NCBI RefSeq assembly: GCF_002192695.1
Contig: NZ_MTLG01000114.1
Coordinates: forward strand, 1 to 40,290
Direction: 5' to 3'
From: Achromobacter xylosoxidans
Lineage (GTDB): Bacteria > Pseudomonadota > Gammaproteobacteria > Burkholderiales > Burkholderiaceae_B
Length of the DNA: 40,290 bases
The notes under the pieces are model-generated. The model searched no databases, was not told the origin of the DNA, and was given only the letters and a program-made list of their open reading frames with translations. The translations under genes were made by a program, and so were the position numbers. Below are positions 8,451-15,479 of the stretch, piece by piece; the first letter of the stretch is position 1; each line of letters starts with the position of its first letter.

Positions 8451-9326
8451 ATGCAGGTCGTATCCATCATTTCAACCAAAGGTGGGGTCGGCAAGACCAC
8501 CACCGCTGCGAACCTCGGCGGTCTCGCTGCGGACGCCGGACTGCGCGTGTTGTTGCTCGACCTCGATGTGCAGCCCACCTTGTCCTCATACTATGAGCTG
8601 GCTCACCGCGCGCCGGGCGGCATCTATGAATTGCTGGCCTTCAACGAGCGCGACCTCGACCAGCTTGTGTCCCGCACGATCATCGCGGGCCTGGACTTGG
8701 TGCTCTCCAACGACCACCGAGGCGAACTGAACACTTTGCTGCTGCACGCGCCGGACGGGCGCTTGCGGCTGCGGCATCTGCTTCCGGCGCTCAATCCCCT
8801 CTACGACCTGGTGCTGATCGACACCCAGGGCGCGCGCTCGGTGCTGCTGGAGATGGCGGTGCTGGCCTCCGACCTCGCACTGTCACCCGTGACCCCAGAA
8901 ATTCTCGCCGCCCGCGAGCTGCGGCGCGGCACCATGCAGTTGCTGGAGGACATTGCACCGTACCGGCAGCTGGGCATCGAGCCACCGCAGCTGCACCTGC
9001 TCATCAACCGCGTCCATCCGGTGTCCGCCAACGCCCGCCTGATCCAGCAGGCGCTGCGCGATCTGTTCCAGAACCATGCCGACATCCGTGTGTTGGCTAC
9101 CGACGTGCCGGCCATTGAGGCTTATCCGCGTGCCGCGACGCGCGGCCTGCCGGTGCATCGGCTCGAGTACCGTCAGCCAGTGGGCAGAGTCGCTCCCGCC
9201 GCGCTCGCCACCATGCGCGATCTTGCCGGCGAATTGCTCCCACAGTGGCAGGATCGATTTACCGCAGTGTCCGGCCGTCCGCCACAGCCTCTTGATACCA
9301 GGAGGCCCCATGGCCAACGCACATGA
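8451..9326 (+). CDS. parA: ParA/Soj family partition ATPase
   Basis: A 291-residue deviant Walker-type ATPase. Walker A KGGVGKTT is at residues 10-17, and the A' motif LLLDLDVQPT and the B-type VLIDTQGA are in place. ParA proteins bind nucleoid DNA with ATP and move DNA carrying ParB complexes. In ICEs of this class they support maintenance of the excised circle, and in ICEclc parA is linked to growth arrest in transfer-competent cells. It lies directly upstream of, and overlaps by 17 bases, the HicA-like ORF, with parB next. The ATG follows a GGAG site. Confidence 0.94.
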   Translation: MQVVSIISTKGGVGKTTTAANLGGLAADAGLRVLLLDLDVQPTLSSYYELAHRAPGGIYELLAFNERDLDQLVSRTIIAGLDLVLSNDHRGELNTLLLHAPDGRLRLRHLLPALNPLYDLVLIDTQGARSVLLEMAVLASDLALSPVTPEILAARELRRGTMQLLEDIAPYRQLGIEPPQLHLLINRVHPVSANARLIQQALRDLFQNHADIRVLATDVPAIEAYPRAATRGLPVHRLEYRQPVGRVAPAALATMRDLAGELLPQWQDRFTAVSGRPPQPLDTRRPHGQRT

Positions 9327-9558
9327 ACTGGCCCGAGGTCACAGCCGGCTGCGCGCCCTGATCGAGTTCGCCGTCGGCGAAGGCTGGCACGTCAAGCGCA
9401 CGGCGGGCGGTCACCTCAAGTTCACCAAGGCAGGCTGCGCCGCGATCTACACCAGTTCGACGGCCAGCGATCACCGGGCAGCCCTCAACGCCCGTGCGCA
9501 GATCCGTCGTGCCGAGCGCGAGACCCGATCCCAAGCGCAGGGGGGCGGCCATGACTGA
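9310..9558 (+). CDS. Small HicA-like protein between parA and parB
   Basis: An 82-residue protein starting inside the end of parA (17-base overlap) behind an AGGAGG ribosome binding site, and overlapping parB by 8 bases. Residues 14-70 fit the HicA/YcfA double-stranded-RNA-binding fold: GWHVKRTAGGHLKFT has the Gly-x-His position (His35) that is catalytic in HicA RNases, followed by the phage-type signature YTSSTASDHRA. No HicB antitoxin is adjacent. In ICEclc a small gene called shi acts together with parA on cell division; this ORF may be its positional counterpart, but that is a guess from memory of the locus. Confidence 0.75.
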   Translation: MANAHELARGHSRLRALIEFAVGEGWHVKRTAGGHLKFTKAGCAAIYTSSTASDHRAALNARAQIRRAERETRSQAQGGGHD

Positions 9559-11179
9559 GATCACCTCCCAGCAGATGGCCGGCAAACTGCTTGCGTCCGG
9601 GTTCGAGCGCAGCGGCCCGTCAGCAACGACCTTGAGCGACCCGATCGCCGACACGCCCATGGTCGTGACGCTCGACCAATTGCGCCCCTACGACCACGAC
9701 CCGCGCAAGAAGCGCAATCCGGTGTACGAGGAAATCAAGGCATCCATCCGCGAACGTGGCCTGGACGCGGCTCCGGCCATCACCCGGCGGCCCGGCGACG
9801 ATCACTACATCATCCGCAATGGCGGCAACACGCGACTGGCAATCCTGCGCGAACTTTGGTCGGAGACCAGGGACGAACGTTTTTTTCGGGTCTCATGCCT
9901 GTTCCGCCCATGGCCCGAGCGTGGCGAGATCGTCGCGCTCACCGGGCATCTTGCGGAAAACGAACTGCGCGGTGGCCTCACCTTCATCGAGCGCGCTTTG
10001 GGCGTCGAGAAAGCGCGCGAGTTCTACGAACTGGAAAGCGGCTCCACCCTGAGCCAGTCCGAGCTGGCCCGCCGCCTGGCCGCCGACGGATACCCCGTGC
10101 AGCAGTCGCACATCAGCCGGATGGCCGACGCGGTACGCTACCTGCTGCCCGCAATCCCGACCGTGCTCTACGCCGGCCTGGGGCGTCACCAGGTCGAGCG
10201 GTTGTCGGTCATGCGCAAGGCCTGCGAGCGCACCTGGGAGCACTACGCCAAAGGCCGCTCACTGGTTCAGGACTTCGACGAGTTCTTTCAGGAAGTGCTG
10301 TCGCAATTCGATGTCCAGGCTGACGAGTTCTCTGCGCAGCGCGTACAGGACGAGCTGATCGGCCAGATGACCGAATTGCTGAACGTCGATTACGACGTGC
10401 TCGCTCTGGACATGACCGAATCCGAGAGCCGCCAGCGTGCCTTGGTCAGCGAGCCGACGCCGCCCTCGACACCGCCTGCCTTGCCAGAGCCAGAGGCCAT
10501 CGCGCGCCCACCTGCCAATACCGCGCCACCTGCCACGAGGCCGACGGCAACGCCCTCGACGGGCGAGAGCGACGCGGATGACAGTCATTCGGGCGCGGTC
10601 AGTCCGGCGGCAGATGGCGACCTGCTTCAGAAGCACATTGTCTCCCCGGCGCCGACAACCGAACGGCTTGAGTTCATCCAGCGCATGGTCGCCAACCAGT
10701 TGGGCGATGCACTGCCGCACGACTTCTCGGCGAATGTCTTGCAGTCCATCCCGGTGCAGGCTGGCGGGCTCTATCCGATCTCGGATGTCTGGTACATCGC
10801 CCCCGGCCTGGACACACCCGAACACCTGCGCATCCACGTCGCGCAGTTTGCCCGCGAGATTGCGGTCGAGGTAGACCTGGGCGAGTGCATCGATGACCGC
10901 CCAGACGGCATCGGCTTCGCCTGCCGTGTTCGCACCACCAACCCAGCGCCGCTGGGCCGTGCCGTCCATGCGTTGTTGGCTTGCCTGGCCGGTCAGCAGC
11001 CCGCCGACGTCGGTCTGGACAACGGGCAACTCGTCATCGACCTGCCAGCGCTGCTGCACGGCCAGGGTGACGTAACCCGACGATTGAGCGACGCCGCGCT
11101 GGTCAAGCTGTTCCGCCTGCTGCGACTGGCCCGCCGCCTGCTCGATCTCGAAGCCGGCGCTGCGGACTCTGGAACCTGA
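9551..11179 (+). CDS. parB: ICE-type ParB family protein (PFGI-1 class)
   Basis: A 542-residue ParB-family protein. The N-terminal ParB/Srx-like domain (about residues 38-110) contains LDQLRPYDHDPRKK and, where chromosomal ParB has its GERR CTP-binding box, the variant NGGNTRLAIL. A helix-turn-helix region follows (about 170-205, LSQSELARRLAADGYPVQQSHISRMADAVRYLLPAIP). Residues about 295-345 are a proline/threonine-rich linker, and a C-terminal domain of about 190 residues is specific to the ICE type. It is expected to bind a partition site on the element; the palindromes at 13051, 13180 and 15211 are candidates. The ATG overlaps the preceding ORF (ATGACTGA), indicating translational coupling. 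Confidence 0.9.
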   Translation: MTEITSQQMAGKLLASGFERSGPSATTLSDPIADTPMVVTLDQLRPYDHDPRKKRNPVYEEIKASIRERGLDAAPAITRRPGDDHYIIRNGGNTRLAILRELWSETRDERFFRVSCLFRPWPERGEIVALTGHLAENELRGGLTFIERALGVEKAREFYELESGSTLSQSELARRLAADGYPVQQSHISRMADAVRYLLPAIPTVLYAGLGRHQVERLSVMRKACERTWEHYAKGRSLVQDFDEFFQEVLSQFDVQADEFSAQRVQDELIGQMTELLNVDYDVLALDMTESESRQRALVSEPTPPSTPPALPEPEAIARPPANTAPPATRPTATPSTGESDADDSHSGAVSPAADGDLLQKHIVSPAPTTERLEFIQRMVANQLGDALPHDFSANVLQSIPVQAGGLYPISDVWYIAPGLDTPEHLRIHVAQFAREIAVEVDLGECIDDRPDGIGFACRVRTTNPAPLGRAVHALLACLAGQQPADVGLDNGQLVIDLPALLHGQGDVTRRLSDAALVKLFRLLRLARRLLDLEAGAADSGT

Positions 11180-11194
11180 GCGAGGGAGGCCAGC

Positions 11195-11755
11195 ATGTCC
11201 ACAGCACACCCACTCAACCAGGCTGTCATTGCCCAGGCCCTCTATGACCTGCGCAATGGGCAACTGCGCCGCTGCAAACTAATGGGGTTTGGCGAGGCAG
11301 AGCTGGACGCCCTCAAGCATCCCGCGCTAATCAGCGTGCTGGCCAACGCCAACGTCTCGTGGTGCTCAGTGACGGTCAACCGCGAAGTGCTGCGGCGGCT
11401 GCTCCAGCAGGCACAAGACGTGGAGAAGGAAATCGCCACAGTCGATCGCATGCTCAGACTGGGCGCGAGCACCGAGATGGTCAGCAAGTTCTATGGCTTG
11501 ACGCATCAGGAAGTAGCGCTTCGCCGTGAAATCCTCGGTCTGCCCAAGCGCAAGGGGCGGCACCCCGTGCTGGACGAGGAGCAGGACACGGAGCTGTGGC
11601 GGCGATGGAAGGCCGTGACCAACAGCAGAACCGTCGATCTCGAAGACGAAACCTCCATCCTCGATGCCGCCATGGACTTGGCCGAAGGCATGTCGCTGCC
11701 TCTGTCGGTGGTCTGGGCCTCGATCAAAGGCTGGGTCGATCAGGGATTGGCTTGA
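11195..11755 (+). CDS. DUF2857 family ICE protein
   Basis: A 186-residue protein matching the DUF2857 family, found almost only in this ICE class next to parB. Function is unknown. The C-terminal half (about 90-180) looks like a helix-turn-helix segment: LRLGASTEMVSKFYGLTHQEVALRREILGLPKRKGRHP, then DAAMDLAEGMSLPLSVVWASIKGW. This suggests a DNA-binding or transcriptional role, which is inference. It starts 16 bases after parB, behind a GAGGGAGG ribosome binding site, and ends 4 bases before the next gene. Confidence 0.82.
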   Translation: MSTAHPLNQAVIAQALYDLRNGQLRRCKLMGFGEAELDALKHPALISVLANANVSWCSVTVNREVLRRLLQQAQDVEKEIATVDRMLRLGASTEMVSKFYGLTHQEVALRREILGLPKRKGRHPVLDEEQDTELWRRWKAVTNSRTVDLEDETSILDAAMDLAEGMSLPLSVVWASIKGWVDQGLA

Positions 11756-11758
11756 GTC

Positions 11759-13003
11759 ATGGCCATGGACGAACCCGCATCACGAGTCCGACGCCAAGGT
11801 CCCATCGCACTGGCAGAACTGTTCGATGCTGCGCTGAAAGACCTTGCCCCCAAGCCCGCCCCCAGCGCACCTGCGTCTACACCTGCACAGTCGCCCACGC
11901 CCACCTCCGGCGATGCTTTTCTGTTCAGTGGCAACCGGCACGAGACGGTGCCACGCAAGTTGTTCCTTGACCGCCGCTTGACACCGCTGGAACGAAACGC
12001 CTGGCAAGTGTTCCGGCTGATGCTCAACGACGATGGCGTGACTGCATTTCCCACCTACGAGCAGTTGCGGCCCTGGCTGGCGTCCATGCCCTGCGCGGGC
12101 CAAGCCTCGCATGAAACCGTAGCACGGGCGCTGACACTGATGCGCCTGACCCGCTGGCTGAGCCTGGTTCAGCGACGGCGTGACCCCAAGACCGGCCGCA
12201 TCCTCGGCAATCTGTACGTGCTGCACGACGAGTCCCTGACACCGTTCGAGGCCATGCAGCTCGACCCCGACTACCTGCAACTCGTCAGCCAGGCGCTCGG
12301 CCATTCTGCCAAGGCCGTGCAGATCGTGGGCCTGCACACGCTCAAGGAAATCGGTGAAGACCCATTGCTGGCCGGACGCACCCTCCCGTCACGGTTGCAG
12401 GTGATGGCCGAACGTCTCGCCAACCAGGACTTTACGGCCAGCGATAGTTATCCACAGGAAGACGCCAGTCACGATTCCGAAGAAGGGGTTCCGAGCTTTC
12501 TTCGGAATGGCGAACGCCCCTCTACGGATTCCGAAGCAGAGCCGAAACCCGCGCCAGACGTCTCTCTTCGGAATCCGAAGCAGGCCCGTACAGTACGTAG
12601 TAGTTGTATTAATGAAATACGTACTACTGCGCAGGCGCGCGCGCTGGACGATCTGCAATGGCCCAAGCGCTTTGCGCAACTGAAGGCGGAACAGCAGGCG
12701 GGTGCCAAGGTGGCATTGCAGCAGGTTGATGCCTCGCTGAGGCAGGATGTGCTGGACGAATGGGCCGCGCGTTGTAGCAACCACGGCATCCGCAATCCCG
12801 CTGGGTATCTATTCGGCATCATCCAGCGAGCCATCCACGGCGAGTTCAATGCCTGGGCCAAGAAAGACCCGCCACCGGCACCCGCTCCGCCAAACGAACG
12901 GCCACCACCCACATCGTCGGTCCAAACGCAGGGTAAGCCGGTACCACCAGAAGTCGCCAGGCAGCACATCGAGCGGCTGCGAGACCTGCTCGCCAGCAAG
13001 TGA
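11759..13003 (+). CDS. STY4528 family protein, candidate replication initiator
   Basis: A 414-residue protein of the STY4528 family, named after a Salmonella SPI-7 gene. Residues about 70-165 look like a winged-helix domain of the phage replication-protein type (RRLTPLERNAWQVFRLML, then FPTYEQLRPWL and HETVARALTLMRLTRWLSLVQRRR). Residues about 225-295 are a polar, low-complexity linker, and 300-365 form a helical domain ending RNPAGYLFGIIQRAIHGEFNAWA. The DNA encoding the linker carries a DnaA box, repeats and an AT-rich segment. This layout parallels lambda O, so an initiator role is proposed; the family has no firmly known function that I can cite. It is followed by a 317-base intergenic region with two palindromes. 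Confidence 0.82.
   Translation: MAMDEPASRVRRQGPIALAELFDAALKDLAPKPAPSAPASTPAQSPTPTSGDAFLFSGNRHETVPRKLFLDRRLTPLERNAWQVFRLMLNDDGVTAFPTYEQLRPWLASMPCAGQASHETVARALTLMRLTRWLSLVQRRRDPKTGRILGNLYVLHDESLTPFEAMQLDPDYLQLVSQALGHSAKAVQIVGLHTLKEIGEDPLLAGRTLPSRLQVMAERLANQDFTASDSYPQEDASHDSEEGVPSFLRNGERPSTDSEAEPKPAPDVSLRNPKQARTVRSSCINEIRTTAQARALDDLQWPKRFAQLKAEQQAGAKVALQQVDASLRQDVLDEWAARCSNHGIRNPAGYLFGIIQRAIHGEFNAWAKKDPPPAPAPPNERPPPTSSVQTQGKPVPPEVARQHIERLRDLLASK
12448..12629. other. Candidate replication origin (oriV) inside the STY4528-type gene
   Basis: A perfect DnaA box TTATCCACA lies at 12448-12456. It is followed by four exact copies of ATTCCGAAG in alternating orientation: plus 12474-12482, minus 12500-12508, plus 12528-12536, minus 12566-12574. 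A degenerate copy is at about 12489, and the last copy is part of a 15-bp palindrome (12566-12580). An AT-rich stretch (12591-12629, 26 of 39 bases A or T) follows, bounded by CAGTACGTA and TACGTACTACTG. A DnaA box, iterons and an AT-rich unwinding element in this order are the parts of an origin. Function is inferred. Confidence 0.6.
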
Positions 13004-13050
13004 GCCGGCTGACAAGGCCGTGAAGTGGACGCCCATGGATGCCAATAGAG

Positions 13051-13067
13051 CTATCCCCTGGGGATAG
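13051..13067. repeat. Palindrome copy 1 (CTATCCCC half-site)
   Basis: CTATCCCC and GGGGATAG flank a central T, a 17-bp perfect palindrome in the intergenic region after the STY4528-type gene. The flank is GAG on the left but TTT on the right, so the symmetry is shorter than in the two other copies. No T run follows, so it is not a terminator; a protein-binding site such as a partition site or operator is more likely. Confidence 0.75.
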
Positions 13068-13179
13068 TTTCACCGTTGGGGCGGATGCCGTGCAGTCGCA
13101 AGCCTGGCCTCGAACATCTGCAGCAGCATCTGCGTTGTCCGCCCTGATCCCGACGTGCAGCGTTCGTTGGCGCTCCATG

Positions 13180-13202
13180 GAGCTATCCCCAGGGGATAGC
13201 TC
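13180..13202. repeat. Palindrome copy 2 (GAGCTATCCCC half-site)
   Basis: A perfect 23-bp palindrome made of GAGCTATCCCC and its complement around a central A (13191). It lies 129 bases from copy 1 in the same intergenic region, upstream of the TIGR03761-type gene. Apart from the palindromes the region 13004-13320 holds only short, unconvincing ORFs. Confidence 0.8.
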
Positions 13203-13320
13203 GCGCCGCAGGCGGCCACCACGCGCTGAACCGGGGTCTGGCAGGTTTCGGTTTGTTGACTGACGGCCTTCCGCTTCCTGCCGAAGCTGACCGCTCCTTT
13301 CCACACAACGAGCGGACACC

Positions 13321-14121
13321 ATGGCAACCAATGAACCACTGCAACTGAATCTCGGCTCCCTGCGCAGCGCGATGTCGCTGACGCTTCACACGCACCACGC
13401 TTCGCGCATCTGGCATGGCCGGGCCGCCGCCGAGGGGCGACCGGGCATCGTTGGCCTGAACGGCTACATCGCCCAAATGAACAAGATGCGGCGCGGTTCG
13501 GAACAGGACGACCCGTACTCGGATTGGTGGATGCTGCGCATCGAGGTCAAGCTCGACCAGACCAAGACCACGCTGCAATCGCTGCGCGAGCAGGTGGATC
13601 AGGCACTGGCGAGCGTGCCGCCGGCACTCAGCCTGGGCGAAAACCTCAACGTTCAGCCCGTCAAGTTGCCGCTGTTCGTCAATGCGCAGCTCGGCTTTGC
13701 CGCCGTCTATCTGCTGGCCGAATACGACGACATCGCCCGCAAACTGATCCTCGCCCACCACACGGCACTCATCGACCGCAGCACCTTGGAGCGTTGGCTC
13801 AACGAGGGCGCCCATGCACTGCGCAGCCTGTTCTCGCTGGCCCAGCAATACCGCTATTCGGGCTGTACGCGCGACGATTTCGTATCAAAGAACGCCGCAG
13901 CTCGGGCGGCGCTGGAGAAATTCGGCGAACTGCCGCAGGACGTGCTGGAAGGCACGCGCCGCTCGAAGTTCGCGCCGCCCATCGTGCGCCGTGGCCTGCA
14001 ACAGCGTGCCGAGAGTCCTGCTGCAGCGCCCGCCCCCAACGACGAGGCCGCCACCGACGAGCTGGCCACTGACACAGCACCCGAAGTCAGCGCCGGCGAG
14101 ATCGAGGGCGAGCAGGCATGA
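13321..14121 (+). CDS. TIGR03761 family integrating conjugative element protein (PFL_4669 type)
   Basis: A 266-residue protein of a family seen only in this ICE class; function unknown. It has LNLGSLRSAMSLTLHTHHASRIWHGR near the N-terminus, PGIVGLNGYIAQMNKMRRGSEQDDPYSDWWMLRIE in the middle, and a disordered alanine/glutamate-rich tail from about residue 225. It is the first gene of a second cluster (this gene, the DUF3158 gene, ssb) that follows the region with two palindromes, and probably has its own promoter there. It overlaps the next gene by ATGA. Confidence 0.85.
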   Translation: MATNEPLQLNLGSLRSAMSLTLHTHHASRIWHGRAAAEGRPGIVGLNGYIAQMNKMRRGSEQDDPYSDWWMLRIEVKLDQTKTTLQSLREQVDQALASVPPALSLGENLNVQPVKLPLFVNAQLGFAAVYLLAEYDDIARKLILAHHTALIDRSTLERWLNEGAHALRSLFSLAQQYRYSGCTRDDFVSKNAAARAALEKFGELPQDVLEGTRRSKFAPPIVRRGLQQRAESPAAAPAPNDEAATDELATDTAPEVSAGEIEGEQA

Positions 14122-14645
14122 GCGATCCGAACCGCGAACCCCGCTACTTCCTGGGCCTGCAACAGGCAGCCTTCATGAAGCTGGAACACGCTGCCTCTCT
14201 AAAAGGCCTTTTGAAGCCTTTTAAGGGTAAGGGGGATCTTGAGGCCTGGGCCAGCCAGTGCTTCGCCATGCGCGACGAGTTGATTGGCTTGACGCAGCGG
14301 CAGGTGCTGCAACAGGCAGTCGGGCATCCCTTCCACCTGCTGCCCGTGGAGTTGGTCCAGCAAACCACTGGCGCAGGCACGGCGTTTTTGCGCTGGCGCA
14401 AACACGACCGCTCAGCCATGGGTGTGGCCCTGTGGGAGGAATTGATGGCGAGCACCGGCACGCCGGTCAATCTGCTGGCCGAGCTGCACGCGATCGAGCT
14501 TCAGCGCATCACGTTGAACATGCAGATCAGTCTGCTGCACACCCTGGGCAGGCAGGCACAGGAATGCGCCAGCAAGGCGGCCGAGGCGGAAGACGCCTAC
14601 CTGCGCAGGCTCAAGTCCATCCCATCTGGAATGCGTGACCGGTGA
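14118..14645 (+). CDS. DUF3158 family ICE protein
   Basis: A 175-residue protein matching the DUF3158 family, which sits beside ssb in elements of this class. Function is unknown. Recognisable parts are LEHAASLKGLLKPFKGKGDLEAW near the N-terminus and GAGTAFLRWRKHDRSAMGVALWEELM in the middle; the C-terminal third is helical. The start overlaps the preceding stop (ATGA), so translation is coupled. The DNA at about 14200-14230 is locally AT-rich with repeated AAGGCCTTTT-like words, which the lysine-containing KGLLKPFKGK segment explains. Confidence 0.82.
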   Translation: MSDPNREPRYFLGLQQAAFMKLEHAASLKGLLKPFKGKGDLEAWASQCFAMRDELIGLTQRQVLQQAVGHPFHLLPVELVQQTTGAGTAFLRWRKHDRSAMGVALWEELMASTGTPVNLLAELHAIELQRITLNMQISLLHTLGRQAQECASKAAEAEDAYLRRLKSIPSGMRDR

Positions 14646-14718
14646 TGGCACCGGACTCCCCAGTACGCGCCCGAAGCCGACGCGGCACGAGTATTTCAAC
14701 CACCATGGAGATTGCAAC

Positions 14719-15162
14719 ATGAGCACGCACTTTTGGGGCGAAGGCAACATTGGCTCCCCGCCCGAGTACCGGGAGTTCCCCAACGGCAACGACGAGCCGC
14801 GGCGCTTACTGCGGCTGAACGTGTATTTCGACAACCCCGTTCCCACCAAAGGCGGCGACTTCGAGGATCGCGGCGGCTTCTGGGCACCGGTGGAAATCTG
14901 GCACCGTGACGTCGCGCACTGGAAGGATCTGTACCAGAAAGGCATGCGCGTGCTGGTCGTCGGCCGCATGGAGCGCGAGCCCTGGACGGACAACGAAGAT
15001 CAGCCGCGCGAGACCTGGCAGATCAACGCACGCAGCGTCGGCATCCTGCCGTTCCGCGTCGAGTCCGTGACCCTCAGCCCCAAAACCGCGCAGGACGCGC
15101 AGCCGAAGCCCCAAGCAGCCCAGGAACCGACTGCGCCGAAGGAGGTCAAGCGCAGGAAGTGA
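14719..15162 (+). CDS. ssb: ICE single-stranded DNA-binding protein
   Basis: A 147-residue OB-fold protein of the ICE-specific SSB group. It starts MSTHFWGEGNIGSPPEYREFPNGNDEPRRLLRLNVYFDN and contains the OB core WAPVEIWHRDVAHWKDLYQKGMRVLVVGRMEREPW, then a proline/alanine-rich tail ending KEVKRRK instead of the acidic DDDIPF-like tip of chromosomal SSB. It would protect single strands formed during ICE replication and transfer. The start follows GGAGATTGCAAC; the longer upstream frame has no such site. It is normally followed by topB, as here. Confidence 0.9.
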   Translation: MSTHFWGEGNIGSPPEYREFPNGNDEPRRLLRLNVYFDNPVPTKGGDFEDRGGFWAPVEIWHRDVAHWKDLYQKGMRVLVVGRMEREPWTDNEDQPRETWQINARSVGILPFRVESVTLSPKTAQDAQPKPQAAQEPTAPKEVKRRK

Positions 15163-15210
15163 TCCGGCATGGAGGCGGTTGCGGTGCTTCGCTGCTGTCC
15201 ATGCACCTGC

Positions 15211-15233
15211 GAGCTATCCCCAGGGGATAGCTC
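15211..15233. repeat. Palindrome copy 3 (GAGCTATCCCC half-site)
   Basis: A perfect 23-bp palindrome identical to copy 2, with its central A at 15222, lying 48 bases after ssb in the intergenic region before topB. Its flank on the complementary strand (GTGGACG, then GATGGAGC) resembles the left flank of copy 1, so the repeat unit is somewhat larger than the palindrome. Confidence 0.8.
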
Positions 15234-15437
15234 CATCAACGTCCACCGGCTTCCACGCGCTCCCGAAAATCGCGGCTCCCGCCCCGCACACCCCGGCTGC
15301 ACGTTATCTCCGCCCGAGCCATTCCATCCCGTGAAAGTGGTCGCCACCGCTTGCGACTTGTTTGCTGCTGCCCCTGGCGGTGCCCGGCATCCTCGATTCC
15401 AGCAACTCAATGAACCACGGAAATCGGATGGACGGAT

Positions 15438-15470
15438 ATGCGGCTGTTCTTGTGCGAGAAGCCCTCCCAA
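15438..15470 (+). pseudogene. topB: topB (DNA topoisomerase III) start, cut after 11 codons
   Basis: ATG at 15438 encodes MRLFLCEKPSQ, the N-terminal signature of topoisomerase III (the Toprim start, active-site Glu in CEKPS). It sits in the position after ssb where these ICEs carry topB. After CAA the sequence runs into A11 and then unrelated chromosomal DNA, so more than 600 codons are missing. The reading frame that continues (KKKRRG) is not TopB. Confidence 0.8.
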
Positions 15471-15479
15471 AAAAAAAAA
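15469..15479. other. A11 junction between ICE and chromosome
   Basis: Eleven consecutive A sit exactly where both neighbours are broken: topB on the left after 11 codons, tRNA-Leu on the right after its 5' half. No target duplication or inverted repeat is visible. This is the one discontinuity of the apparent 40-kb circle and could be a non-templated join, a cloning scar or an assembly error. Confidence 0.8.

Larger units (their letters stand above)
4602..15470 (+). mobile_element. Truncated ICE of the ICEclc / PFGI-1 / SPI-7 class: integrase and maintenance module
   Basis: The block starts at tRNA-Gly and contains, all on the plus strand, a P4-type integrase, an unknown gene, alpA, parA, a HicA-like ORF, parB, a DUF2857 gene, an STY4528-type gene, a TIGR03761-type gene, a DUF3158 gene, ssb and the first codons of topB. 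The series from parA to topB is the conserved maintenance and replication core of this ICE class, where topB is normally followed by pilus, relaxase and type IV secretion genes. Here topB stops after 11 codons at the A-run junction, so the conjugation genes and attR are absent. Integrase usually lies at the end opposite the parA module, but here the two are neighbours and co-oriented. Confidence 0.85.

Noticed and set aside
12474..12580. A CRISPR array or simple tandem repeat
   Set aside because: The repeated word is only 9 bases, alternates in orientation and has unequal spacing, which fits iterons or operators and not CRISPR. No CRISPR array is visible elsewhere in the window.
13039..13263. 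A small ORF across the two palindromes (and similar ones at 15169-15495)
   Set aside because: The shared ELSPGDS(S/F) words come from translating the palindromic DNA repeat itself, not from homologous proteins; no ribosome binding site or conserved domain is visible.
4528..15470. A complete ICE or prophage with right attachment site
   Set aside because: No second copy of the tRNA-Gly 3' end, no relaxase, coupling protein, type IV secretion or capsid genes are present; the block ends inside topB.
15469..15479. The A11 run as the tail of a retroelement or the end of an insertion sequence
   Set aside because: No transposase, reverse transcriptase, terminal inverted repeat or target duplication is adjacent.
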